A DNA stretch of 64,000 nucleotides, from NCBI RefSeq assembly GCF_011440275.1, contig NZ_JAAOIV010000007.1:124001-188000 (forward strand). The letters run 5' to 3'. This DNA comes from Metallococcus carri (GTDB lineage Bacteria; Actinomycetota; Actinomycetes; Actinomycetales; Dermatophilaceae). Shown piece by piece: positions 53,027 to 61,349 of the stretch. How positions within the stretch are numbered: the stretch's first letter is position 1; the number at the start of each line of letters is the position of its first letter. The position numbers were made by a program, and so were the translations under genes. The notes below the pieces were generated by a model, which ran no database searches, was not told the DNA's origin, and saw nothing but the letters and a program-made list of their open reading frames with translations.

Positions 53027-53899
53027 ATGAAGTTCAAGCGATCCGCCCCCGCCCGTTCCTTCTCCGGTGCCCGCGTCCTCGTCACCGGCGGCGCGTCCGG
53101 CCTCGGCCTGGCGATGACCAAGATCCTCGCCGCTGAGGGGGCGAAGGTGCTCGTCGTCGACGTGCACCCGCAGGCTCCCGAAGGGGTGCTGCCGCCCGGC
53201 GTCGAATACCGCCAGATGGACGTGCGCTCGGACGAGCAGTGGGAGGAGACCCGCAACTGGGTCACCAGCACCTGGGGCGGGCTGGACTATCTGTTCAACA
53301 ACGCCGGCGTCGCCGCCGGTGGGCGCATCGACATCGAGTCGATGGACAACTGGCAGTGGATCATCGACATCAACCTGCTCGGTGTCGTGCGCGGTTGCCG
53401 CACCTTCGTGCCGTTGTTCAAGGAGCAGCGCTCGGGCTACATCGTCAACACCGCCTCGCTCGCCGGACTCGTGCACGCTCCGGCGATGTCGTCCTACAAC
53501 GCGGTCAAGGCCGGGGTGGTCGCCGTGTCGGAGACGCTGCGCCACGAGCTGGTCAGCGACAAGGTGTCGGTCTCGGTGATCTGCCCCGCCTTCTTCCGCA
53601 CCAACCTGGCAAAGTCGTTGCAGGGCAAGGACGTTGACATGGAGGCCAACGCGGTGCACCTGATCGACGAGGCGCCACGCTCGGCCGAGCAGATCGCGCG
53701 CGTCGCCATCGATGGTGTGCGGGCCGGCAAGTTCATCATCCTCACCGACCCCGACGGTCACGCGGCCTACCGCGCCAAGCGGTTCGCACGGCCGGCATAC
53801 GACAAGGCGATGATGTATGCCGGGAAGCGGGTCGCGAGCGGCAAGCCGCCGGTGCCGCCGATGCTGGACAAGCTGCAGGCGCTGACCGCCAAGCGCTGA
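53027..53899 (+). CDS. Short-chain dehydrogenase/reductase
   Basis: The 290-aa classical SDR has the NAD(P) motif LVTGGASGLGLA (about residues 18-29), a downstream DVHP acidic turn suggesting NAD(H), YLFNNAGVAAGG, and the active-site Ser/Tyr/Lys in NTASLAGL and SSYNAVKAGV. The C-terminal extension (KRFARPAYDKAMMYAGKRVA) is like that of longer alcohol or lipid SDRs. Substrate unknown. Confidence 0.9.
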   Translation: MKFKRSAPARSFSGARVLVTGGASGLGLAMTKILAAEGAKVLVVDVHPQAPEGVLPPGVEYRQMDVRSDEQWEETRNWVTSTWGGLDYLFNNAGVAAGGRIDIESMDNWQWIIDINLLGVVRGCRTFVPLFKEQRSGYIVNTASLAGLVHAPAMSSYNAVKAGVVAVSETLRHELVSDKVSVSVICPAFFRTNLAKSLQGKDVDMEANAVHLIDEAPRSAEQIARVAIDGVRAGKFIILTDPDGHAAYRAKRFARPAYDKAMMYAGKRVASGKPPVPPMLDKLQALTAKR

Positions 53900-53968
53900 C
53901 CGGGGCGGGCCGCGCCCGCAACCGGATCGTGACCAACCCTCCGGCGCGCCACGAGCGTCGTGAAGGGC

Positions 53969-55360
53969 ATGAACACGCCCACCCGTCGCACCGTGCTGGC
54001 AGGAGCGGCCGCCGCGGCCGCGACCACGCTCACCGTCCGCCCGACGTCGGCGAGCACCGGACCGGACTGGACCGGCCTCGCGCGGGCCATGGCCGGTCCG
54101 GTCTATCTGCCGGGATCGAGCCAGTACGCGTCGAGCAAGCTCGTCTTCAACACTCGCTTCGACGCGGCGCGGCCGCTCGCGGTGGTGCGCCCGGCCAATC
54201 AAGCCGACATCCAGCAGGTGGTGGCCTTCGCCCGGCGTTACGGCCTGCACCTGTCGCCGCGGGCGGGCGGGCATTCGTATGTCGGAGCGTCCGCCGCGGC
54301 CGGCCGGATCGCCCTCGACCTGCGCGGATATGCCTGGCCCACAACGGTTTCCGGGTCGACTGCCACGGTCTACGCCGGCAGCACGCTGTATGCCGTGAAG
54401 TCCGCCCTGGCCGCCCGTGGGCTCGCCGTGCCAACAGGCACCTGCCCCACGGTGGGAGCCGCCGGCCTCACGCTCGGCGGGGGCATCGGGGTCGAATCGC
54501 GGGCCCATGGCCTGACCTGCGACCGGTTGGTGGCGATGACCGTGGTGACCGGCACCGGGCAGGCGCTGCGGGTGTCGGCGTCCTCGCACGCCGACCTGTT
54601 CTGGGCGCTGCGCGGGGGCGGCGGCGGAGCGGGGGCGATCGTGACGAGCCTCAGCTATGCCACGCACCCGGCGACGGCCAAGGGCATCTTCCGGCTCACC
54701 TTCCCGGTGACGGCTGCCGTGCTGACCGGTTGGGCGCGATGGATGTCGACGACGGCGCGGTCGCGCTGGGCCGGCGTGCACGTCGACTCCGATCTGCGGG
54801 GCGGGGTGCGCCTCAGCATCCTCGGCGTGACGAACGCGGGGGACGAGCGTGCCGCGGCCGCCTCCCTCATCTCGACCATCGGGGTCAAGGCGACGTCGGC
54901 GTCCTACCGGTCCGGCAGCTATCTCGACGCGGTGGTCTATCTCGGGGGTGGCACCACCTCGCCGCGGCAGCCCTTCATCGCCGGGTCGGACGTGCTGGCC
55001 GCGCTGTCGACGACCACCGCCGAGACCATCCTGGGAGCGGTGCGGGCTCGCTCGCGGGCCGGTGCGGGGGGATCGGCGCTGCTCGATCCGTTGACCGGCG
55101 CGGTCGGCGATATCGCTTCTGCCGCAACGGCATTCCCGTGGCGAGACCATGTCGCCAGCCTGCAGTGGTACACGGGCGGCTCGGCATACGAGAGCGCGGT
55201 GCGGTGGATCGGTGACTCGCGCCGAGCGCTCGGCACGGCGAGCCGCGGCGGCTATCTGAACTACCTGGAGTCGGGGGATCCGCTGTCGCGCTACCTGGCC
55301 GGCAACACCAATCGGCGCCAGCAGATCATGCGCGCCTACGACCCGTATGCCGTGATGTAA
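53969..55360 (+). CDS. Exported FAD-linked oxidase, berberine-bridge-enzyme type
   Basis: The 463-aa protein has a Tat signal (PTRRTVLAGAAAAAATTLTV) and a PCMH-type FAD domain. PRAGGHSYVGASAAAGRIAL contains the His, and GTCPTVGAAGLTLGGGIGV the Cys, that in this family bind FAD covalently through 8-alpha and C6; both are present. The C-terminal LRGGGGGAGAIVTSLSYATH and a final NYLESGDPLSRYLAGN are the BBE parts. Likely an extracellular carbohydrate or alcohol oxidase (inference). GTG 53960 is an alternative start. Confidence 0.85.
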   Translation: MNTPTRRTVLAGAAAAAATTLTVRPTSASTGPDWTGLARAMAGPVYLPGSSQYASSKLVFNTRFDAARPLAVVRPANQADIQQVVAFARRYGLHLSPRAGGHSYVGASAAAGRIALDLRGYAWPTTVSGSTATVYAGSTLYAVKSALAARGLAVPTGTCPTVGAAGLTLGGGIGVESRAHGLTCDRLVAMTVVTGTGQALRVSASSHADLFWALRGGGGGAGAIVTSLSYATHPATAKGIFRLTFPVTAAVLTGWARWMSTTARSRWAGVHVDSDLRGGVRLSILGVTNAGDERAAAASLISTIGVKATSASYRSGSYLDAVVYLGGGTTSPRQPFIAGSDVLAALSTTTAETILGAVRARSRAGAGGSALLDPLTGAVGDIASAATAFPWRDHVASLQWYTGGSAYESAVRWIGDSRRALGTASRGGYLNYLESGDPLSRYLAGNTNRRQQIMRAYDPYAVM

Positions 55361-55423
55361 CCCCACTGGCCGTCCAACGGGCGGCCACAGTCTCGGCACA
55401 GTCCCGGGCACCACGGTGACGGC

Positions 55424-57433
55424 ATGAACTCCGCGACCGCGCAGCTACCCAACCCAGATTCCGGCGCGTGGCTGCACCGTCGGCTGATCGATGGCCGGGC
55501 CGCCGTTGCCCGCGGCTGGCGTGGGCCGGCCTCGGACCCGGTGTGGGCGCGACCGGCCCTCGTCGCCCTGCTGCTCCTGACCGCGGTCGCCTACCTGTGC
55601 AATCTGACCGCGAACGGCTATGCGAACTCGTTCTATTCGGCTGCGGCACAAGCAGGTTCGGTCAACTGGGAGGCATTCCTCTTCGGCTCCTCGGACGCCG
55701 CGAACTCGATCACTGTCGACAAGCCACCTGCCTCTTTGTGGGTGATGGCGCTCTCGGTGCGTGCCTTCGGCCTGAGCTCCTTCAGCCTGCTGATGCCACA
55801 GGTCGTGATGGGTGTCGCGACGGTCGCGGTGCTGTACGCGACGGTGCGCCGGTCCTTCGGTGCGGTCGCGGGGCTGATCGCCGCGGCGGTGCTGGCGGTG
55901 ACACCGGTCGCGGTCCTGATGTTCCGCTTCAACAACCCTGATGCCCTCCTCGTGCTGCTGATGACGCTCGCAGCCTGGGCGACATTGCGTGCTATCGAGC
56001 GGGGATCGGCACGGTGGATGGCGGTGACCGGTGTGTTCATCGGCCTCGGCTTCCTCACCAAGACGCTTCAGGTGATGCTGGTCGTGCCCTTCCTTGGCCT
56101 GGCCTTCCTGATTGCGGCGCGGACGGGCGTGCGCGGCCGCATCAAAGGTGCGCTCGCGGGCGTCGGTGCCATGGTCGTCACGGCCGGTTGTTGGGTTGCC
56201 GTCGTCGAACTCGTGCCCGCGTCCAGCAGGCCGTATGTCGGTGGGAGCCAAGACAATTCGTTCTGGAATCTCACCTTCGGTTATAACGGCTTCGGCCGGC
56301 TCACCGGCAACGAGACCGGCTCGGTGATGCCGGGTGGTGACGCCGGGCCCGGCGGCGCCATGTGGGGCCAGACCGGGCTGTGGCGGATGTTCTCCACCCA
56401 GGTCGGCGGACAGATCTCCTGGCTGATGCCGAGCGCCCTGATCCTGCTCGTGGCCGGGATTGCCTTGCGCGGACGGCGTCCGCGCACCGACCTGCGTCGC
56501 GCTGCCTACCTCGTGTGGGGTGGCTGGCTGGTCGTCACGGCCCTCACCTTCTCCCTGATGGCGGGCATCTTCCACGAGTACTACACGGTCGCCCTGGCTC
56601 CCGCCGTCGCAGCGCTGGTCGGCATGGGCGCCCAGGAGGCATGGGAGCGCCGCGGCGGCCTCGTCGGTTCGGCCGTGCTGGCGTCGGCCGCGGGCGCCGC
56701 GGCCGTCTGGTCGTTCGTCCTCCTGTCGCGCACCACGGCGTATGCCGAGTGGCTGCGTTTCGGGGTGCTCGTCGCCGGAGCCGTCGCGGCCCTGTTGCTG
56801 TTGGCGGTGCGCTCTCTCGACCGGCGGTTCGTGCCGGTGGCGGTTGGCCTGGCCGTAATCACCGGCCTGGCGGGGCCCACGGCATACAGCGTGAGCACGA
56901 TCCGCAGTCCGCACACCGGCTCGATCGTGACGGCGGGACCGGTCACGCGCGGCGGATTTCCAGGCGGCGGAGGCGGATTCACCGGACCGCCCGCCGGGGC
57001 GATGCCACCGCAGCGACCGGCAGGGACGATGCCACAACGCCCGGCGGGCGGGGGCATGCCGCGTGGTGGCGGGCTGCTGGAGGCCGGCACGCCCACCAGT
57101 GCGGTGGTGACAGCACTCCACACCGATAGCAGCCGGTTCACCTGGGTCGCGGCGACGGTCGGCAGCCAGAGTGCGGCCGGGCTGCAACTCGCGACCGGCG
57201 ACCCGGTGATGGCGATCGGCGGATTCAGCGGCAGCGATCCGTCCCCGACGCTCGCGCAGTTCCAGGCCGACGTCGCGGCGGGACGGATTCACTACTTCCT
57301 GCCCGGAGGTGGTGGACCGGGCCAGGGCGCGGCGAGCACGGCCAGTCGGATCTCCGCGTGGGTGCAGGCGCATTACCGGGCAGTGACGATCGGCAATCAG
57401 ACGTTCTACGACCTCACCCAGCCGAAACCCTGA
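55424..57433 (+). CDS. GT39-family (ArnT-like) membrane glycosyltransferase
   Basis: The 669-aa protein has about 11-12 transmembrane helices. The first luminal loop carries the family acidic/aromatic residues (NGYANSFYSAAAQAGSVNWE, then ITVDKPPASLWVMALSVRAF). After the last TM region comes an extracytoplasmic tail: a Gly/Pro-rich stretch (RPAGTMPQRPAGGGMPRGGG) and a C-terminal domain of about 120 aa. This matches actinobacterial GT39 glycosyltransferases that use polyprenyl-phosphate sugar donors. The acceptor is unknown. Confidence 0.88.
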   Translation: MNSATAQLPNPDSGAWLHRRLIDGRAAVARGWRGPASDPVWARPALVALLLLTAVAYLCNLTANGYANSFYSAAAQAGSVNWEAFLFGSSDAANSITVDKPPASLWVMALSVRAFGLSSFSLLMPQVVMGVATVAVLYATVRRSFGAVAGLIAAAVLAVTPVAVLMFRFNNPDALLVLLMTLAAWATLRAIERGSARWMAVTGVFIGLGFLTKTLQVMLVVPFLGLAFLIAARTGVRGRIKGALAGVGAMVVTAGCWVAVVELVPASSRPYVGGSQDNSFWNLTFGYNGFGRLTGNETGSVMPGGDAGPGGAMWGQTGLWRMFSTQVGGQISWLMPSALILLVAGIALRGRRPRTDLRRAAYLVWGGWLVVTALTFSLMAGIFHEYYTVALAPAVAALVGMGAQEAWERRGGLVGSAVLASAAGAAAVWSFVLLSRTTAYAEWLRFGVLVAGAVAALLLLAVRSLDRRFVPVAVGLAVITGLAGPTAYSVSTIRSPHTGSIVTAGPVTRGGFPGGGGGFTGPPAGAMPPQRPAGTMPQRPAGGGMPRGGGLLEAGTPTSAVVTALHTDSSRFTWVAATVGSQSAAGLQLATGDPVMAIGGFSGSDPSPTLAQFQADVAAGRIHYFLPGGGGPGQGAASTASRISAWVQAHYRAVTIGNQTFYDLTQPKP

Positions 57434-57442
57434 CCTCGGCGG

Positions 57443-58354
57443 TCAGCTCGACACCAGCCCGCCCCGGTGGCATTGGCGCTCGACCGGACGCCGGCCTCGG
57501 ACCAGCTGGGTGCACCGCGGTGCCGGCCTCAGGTTGCGGGCCGGGAGCAGACCGGGGACGGGCGACGGGTTGGGCGTGCTCGGGGCCAGGGCGCTCACCC
57601 GTTCGTGGTCGCCACCGATGAGATCGCGGATCATCGCCCAGCGGCGTTCGTAGGCCGGCCCGAAGCGGGCTCGCGACCGGACGTCGCGACGGGAGCCGGC
57701 GGCATACCACCGCCGTGCCCACCACGAGCCCGGCTTGGCGAGACGCACCGCGCCCACTGCGGCGACGGGCGGCAGGAAGAGACCGATGACCGCGAACGGC
57801 AGCTTGCCCTTGAGCGCGCAGCCGAGCGAGCAGGCGACGGTGAGGCAGGCGGAGGCGATCAGCCACGGGCGGCTGGGGGCCCACCAGCCGAGCGGGTCGG
57901 CACCGAGGGTCATGGCGAGCAGGATCGCGGCGGCGACCAGGAGCGCGCTGATCGACTTGCGGCCGTGCGCCGACCAGTAGACATCCTCGACGTGCACCCA
58001 CATCGCGAACTCATCGAGGGCCAGGGCCGTCCCGACGCCGAGGAAGATCGCGACCGCGACGAGCGCACGACCATGCGGCTCGTAGGTCACGTGGAGCAGG
58101 CCGACGACGAGCACGATGAGCATGCCCCAGACCTGGTGATGCACGTGCACACCGGCAATATGTATGTCGCGGAACAGCTTTCGCCTGCTCGGTGTCATCT
58201 GCCGCGCTCGGATGCGGCGGGTCGCCAACCGGGTGAGGCCACCGGTGCCGATGAAGGAGACGAGCATCCAGGCCACGGCCTGGCGTTCCGGGCCGAGCAG
58301 TTGCGCAACGCTGAAATCCACAGGCGGCACTCCTGGCGGAGACGTCGTTTCCAC
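57443..58354 (-). CDS. Integral membrane protein, actinobacterial family
   Basis: The 303-aa protein has about five TM segments and conserved histidines (KLFRDIHIAGVHVHHQVWGM) plus LALDEFAMWVHVEDVYWSAH, a motif seen in uncharacterised actinobacterial membrane proteins. The C-terminal about 90 residues are Arg/Pro-rich and soluble. Start GTG 58354. An equal-length frame on the opposite strand is a shadow without hydrophobic pattern. Function unknown. Confidence 0.75.
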   Translation of the reverse strand: METTSPPGVPPVDFSVAQLLGPERQAVAWMLVSFIGTGGLTRLATRRIRARQMTPSRRKLFRDIHIAGVHVHHQVWGMLIVLVVGLLHVTYEPHGRALVAVAIFLGVGTALALDEFAMWVHVEDVYWSAHGRKSISALLVAAAILLAMTLGADPLGWWAPSRPWLIASACLTVACSLGCALKGKLPFAVIGLFLPPVAAVGAVRLAKPGSWWARRWYAAGSRRDVRSRARFGPAYERRWAMIRDLIGGDHERVSALAPSTPNPSPVPGLLPARNLRPAPRCTQLVRGRRPVERQCHRGGLVSS

Positions 58355-58467
58355 CGGTGACTCTGACAGTGGCGGGAAACGGGCGAGTGAACGACAGGCT
58401 GCCGCCGCCTCAACGCTTCACCGCCGAGCGGGCACTTTTCGTCGCCCGAGCGGCGACCTTTTCGCGC

Positions 58468-59418
58468 TCAGTCCTCCGGGTCGGGCGGCTCCGCACCGTC
58501 GCGCTCAGCCCACTCGAGCAGCGTGTCGAGGCGGTATGCCGTGTCGTCGATCTCGGCGTTCAGGTCACCGAGTTCGGCATACCGCTGGGGCATGGTGGCG
58601 ATCGTAAAGTCCTGCGGTTCAAGCGAATCCAGCTCATCCCAGCGAAACGGGGCCGAGACGGTGGCGGCCGGATTGCCGCGCACCGAATAGGCCGCGGCGA
58701 TGGTGTGGTCGCGGGCGTTCTGGTTGTAGTCGACGAAAACCGCCGCCGGGTCACGGTCCTTGCGCCACCAGGTGGTGGTGACGTCCTCCGGCGCCCGCCG
58801 CTCGACCTCGCGCGCGAAGGCCAGGGCGGCACGGCGCACCTCCTGGAAACCCCACTCCGGCTCGATCCGCACGTAGATGTGCAGCCCGGCACCCCCGCTG
58901 GTCTTCGGGAAGCCGCGAATTCCCAACTCCTCCAACACTTCTCGCGCGACCTGAGCCGTGCGGCGCACGCGCTCAAAGGGGGCTTCGGGCATGGGGTCGA
59001 GGTCGATCCGCCATTCGTCGGGCTTCTCGGTGTCGGCTCGTCGGGAGTTCCACGGGTGGAATTCGACGGTCGACATCTGCACCGCCCAGGCGACATCGGC
59101 CAGCTTGGTCACGCACAGCTCGTCGGCGGTGCGCTTCCACCGCGGGAAGTAGAGCTGCACGGTCTCCACCCAGGGCGGAGCGCCATGCGGCAGCCGCTTC
59201 TGGTGCACCTTCTCGCCGGTGATGCCGGTGGGATAGCGGTGCAGCATGCACGGCCGGTCACGCAGGGCGCGCACGATGCCGTCGCCGACCGACAGGTAGT
59301 AATTGACCAGGTCGAGCTTGGTGGTGCCGAGATCGGGGAAGTAGACCCGGTCGGGGTTGGAGACCCGCACGTCGAAGCCGTCGACGTCGAGGGTCACCGA
59401 GGGCGATGCCTTGGCCAT
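58468..59418 (-). CDS. LigD-type DNA polymerase/primase domain protein
   Basis: The 316-aa stand-alone LigD polymerase domain (archaeo-eukaryotic primase fold) has RIDLDPMPEAPFERV with the catalytic DxD, the KTSGGAGLHIYVRIEP motif with conserved Ser/His, and FVDYNQNARDHTIAAAYSVR. Such PolDom proteins act in bacterial NHEJ with Ku and LigD; neither partner is in this window. It starts 4 bp after the last gene of the MNIO operon, so it may be co-transcribed. Confidence 0.9.
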   Translation of the reverse strand: MAKASPSVTLDVDGFDVRVSNPDRVYFPDLGTTKLDLVNYYLSVGDGIVRALRDRPCMLHRYPTGITGEKVHQKRLPHGAPPWVETVQLYFPRWKRTADELCVTKLADVAWAVQMSTVEFHPWNSRRADTEKPDEWRIDLDPMPEAPFERVRRTAQVAREVLEELGIRGFPKTSGGAGLHIYVRIEPEWGFQEVRRAALAFAREVERRAPEDVTTTWWRKDRDPAAVFVDYNQNARDHTIAAAYSVRGNPAATVSAPFRWDELDSLEPQDFTIATMPQRYAELGDLNAEIDDTAYRLDTLLEWAERDGAEPPDPED

Positions 59419-59422
59419 GGGC

Positions 59423-59665
59423 TCAGCGATACCAGTCGTCGCCGGTGAGGAACCGGCGTTTGCCGAACCATGCGCCGCCGCCGCACAGCAGGGCGCCGAC
59501 CACGAGCACGATGGCGAGCGTCAGCATCGCGCTGTCCGACCGGGTGACGTAGATGACCCCCGACAACAATGCAGCGATCAGACAGAGCACCCCGACGATG
59601 GCAAGCGAGAGCACCAGCATCCGCAGGATGATGCCGTGCAGGGTCAGGGTGGGTCGCGGGGACAT
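59423..59665 (-). CDS. Small two-TM membrane protein of the MNIO operon
   Basis: The 80-aa protein has two TM helices (ILRMLVLSLAIVGVLCLIAA and AMLTLAIVLVVGALLCGGGA) and a short basic/aromatic tail (GKRRFLTGDDWYR). It starts 19 bp after the precursor stop, so it is probably the fourth gene of the operon. A role in placing or exporting the modified peptide is possible but unproven. Confidence 0.72.
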   Translation of the reverse strand: MSPRPTLTLHGIILRMLVLSLAIVGVLCLIAALLSGVIYVTRSDSAMLTLAIVLVVGALLCGGGAWFGKRRFLTGDDWYR

Positions 59666-59684
59666 GCGCCCATCCTGGCAGGGC

Positions 59685-59999
59685 TCAGCTCGAGCTGCAG
59701 CTACTGCCACCGCCGCACGAGGAGCCGCCACCGCAGGACGAGCTACTGCACGACGAACTGCTGCAGGACGATGACGAGCTACTGCACGAGGACGAGCTGC
59801 TGCACGAGTTGTGGTGATGCGTGCTGCCACCCACCTCGCTGCCGCCGCCAACGAGCGCCGCGTTGTTGCCGTGGCTGTTCCAACCGCTGCGTCGCCGGGT
59901 CGCGCCGCTGCCTCCGTTGACGGCCACCAGAATGACGACGAGGACGACCGCGATGATGATGATGAACACCGCGCCGACGAAGATCAGTCCGAATGCCAT
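59685..59999 (-). CDS. Membrane-anchored Cys-repeat peptide, probable MNIO substrate
   Basis: The 104-aa protein has one N-terminal TM helix (FGLIFVGAVFIIIIAVVLVV to about residue 27), a short Gly/Asn/Ser linker with THHHNS, and a tail of about 40 residues made only of Cys, Ser and Gly. Seven cysteines are spaced by 5, 6, 4, 4, 5 and 5 residues. The spacers are all Ser for the first four gaps, then GGGSS twice, ending CSSS. The gene overlaps the partner gene by 16 bp. MNIOs modify Cys in short precursor peptides, so this is the best candidate substrate. No signal-peptidase site is obvious, so it likely stays membrane-bound. Confidence 0.8.
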   Translation of the reverse strand: MAFGLIFVGAVFIIIIAVVLVVILVAVNGGSGATRRRSGWNSHGNNAALVGGGSEVGGSTHHHNSCSSSSSCSSSSSSCSSSSCSSSSCGGGSSCGGGSSCSSS

Positions 60000-60409
60000 G
60001 AATTCCCCCTTGATGGTGTGAGGCGAAGGTGGACGACCTCGCTTCGCCAGGAGACGACGAGGTCGCCGTCATACACGGTGCTCCGACGCCGCCCCGCGTA
60101 GACGTCGGCGAGCCGGATCCAGTTCCGCGCGAGGTCGTTGCGACGCAACCAGGCGATGAACTCGTCACGGTCGGTGTGGGCGCAGCCGCGGGTGGGCTGT
60201 TCGAAGCAGAACCGCACCGCGAGATCGCGCCAACCGGGCAACCACGTGACTTCCTCACAGGCCCGCTCGATCGCGTCGACCCGCTTCATCGCGAGGATCC
60301 GTGCCGTATGCCGAGCGCGTAGCGCGTCGAAGCCGTCCGGCACCCGGCCGTGCAGCAGGTCGTCGACGACCCGGTGTTGGCGCGCCGCCAGCCGCTCACG
60401 CGTGGGCAT
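59984..60409 (-). CDS. Partner protein of the MNIO (recognition subunit candidate)
   Basis: The 141-aa soluble protein starts inside the end of the MNIO gene (14-bp overlap) and ends inside the precursor gene start (16-bp overlap). It has a helical N-terminal half (RLAARQHRVVDDLLHGRVPD, TARILAMKRVDAIERACEEV), a central LPGWRDLAVRFCFEQPTRGC, and a C-terminal region (SRGNSWHSD end). In other MNIO systems (MbnC, TglI, BufC) the gene next to the MNIO encodes a protein that binds the substrate; this fits that position, but I do not see clear homology to those families. Confidence 0.65.
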   Translation of the reverse strand: MPTRERLAARQHRVVDDLLHGRVPDGFDALRARHTARILAMKRVDAIERACEEVTWLPGWRDLAVRFCFEQPTRGCAHTDRDEFIAWLRRNDLARNWIRLADVYAGRRRSTVYDGDLVVSWRSEVVHLRLTPSRGNSWHSD

Positions 60410-61277
60410 GCGAAACCCCTTGAGCCACAGCGGTATTGATCCGGTCCAGGTCGCTGCTCACCGCAGCCGCGGTGATGTCGGCGTCGCGTTCGAGCATGAT
60501 GCCAGGCAGCGGCAGGCAGCGATCGGCATACGTGCTGGTGAGCAGGGTGACCAGGGCGGTGACCTCGTCGCGGACCGGGTGGGCGTGGGTGTCGAGGTAG
60601 AGCCCGTCGCGCTCGGTGCCGCCGGCGACGTGGACATAGGCGACCTGTTCGAGCGGGAAGCGCGCGAGCTCGGCCGCCGGGTCGGTGCCGCGTGCCGTCG
60701 CACTGGCGTAGAGGTTGGCGACGTCGAGCACGAGGTGGACCCCGGTGCGGTCGACGAGTTCGGTGAGGAAGTCCGGCTCGTCCAGCTCGTCCTCGGGCCA
60801 GCTCATCAACGCAGCGATGTTCTCGACGGCGAGCGGGCGGGGCAGGGCCTGCTGGGCTTCGCGGACGTTCTCGACGAGCACCGCGAGGCTGTCGCGGGTG
60901 CGCGGGGGAGGCAGCAGGTGGCCGGCCTCCAGCACGTCACCGTGCAGCGGGTCGGGCGTCGCGGCACCTCGCACGAAGGCGACATGTTCACTGATGACGG
61001 GGGAGTCGAGGGCCTCGGCGAGATCGGCGAGGTGCTGGAGCCGGTCTGCGTCCGGCCGGCTTGCGTCGGCCAGGCCGAGGGTGACGCCGTGCGGCACGAT
61101 CGCGACACCGGCCCGGCGCAGCGCGGTGAGTTCGGTCGGCAGACGGTCGGGCCGCACGTTCTCGGCGACGACCTCGGTGAAAGTGATCCGGTCGTCGGCG
61201 GCGAGGGCAGCGATGAACTCGGCGATCGGTCGTCGCCAGGCGACGGCAGTGCCGCGCAGTTCGCTGATCCCAGTCAT
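60396..61277 (-). CDS. Multinuclear non-heme iron oxidase (MNIO, DUF692 family)
   Basis: The 293-aa TIM-barrel enzyme follows the DUF692/MNIO pattern throughout. Predicted metal or active-site residues, in order: E39/N40 (VVAENV), H63 (VPHGVTLGLAD), E97-H98 (ISEHVAF), E152-N153 (LAVENIAAL), D185 and N188 (VLDVANLYAS), H216 (YVHVAGG), D229 and H231 (YLDTHAHPV), E263 and D267 (MLERDAD). Family members (MbnB, TglH, BufB) use two or three irons and O2 to rearrange peptide cysteines into oxazolone/thioamide or related groups. Start ATG 61277 with GGGG-rich SD; a much longer frame reading through the upstream repeat array is rejected. Confidence 0.85.
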   Translation of the reverse strand: MTGISELRGTAVAWRRPIAEFIAALAADDRITFTEVVAENVRPDRLPTELTALRRAGVAIVPHGVTLGLADASRPDADRLQHLADLAEALDSPVISEHVAFVRGAATPDPLHGDVLEAGHLLPPPRTRDSLAVLVENVREAQQALPRPLAVENIAALMSWPEDELDEPDFLTELVDRTGVHLVLDVANLYASATARGTDPAAELARFPLEQVAYVHVAGGTERDGLYLDTHAHPVRDEVTALVTLLTSTYADRCLPLPGIMLERDADITAAAVSSDLDRINTAVAQGVSHAHA

Positions 61278-61349
61278 CTCGCCCCTTTCGATGCCCCTCG
61301 CGTCGTCATCGTTCCACGTGGTGCGCTGCCGAACCAGACCGAGCGCGCT

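Noticed and set aside
52844-55414. Minus-strand 856-aa open frame
   Set aside because: Arg/Gly/His-rich shadow of the SDR and flavoprotein genes, which have clear motifs on the plus strand.
57467-58360. Plus-strand 297-aa frame opposite the membrane protein
   Set aside because: Highly charged, no family pattern; the minus-strand frame has clear TM helices and conserved motifs.
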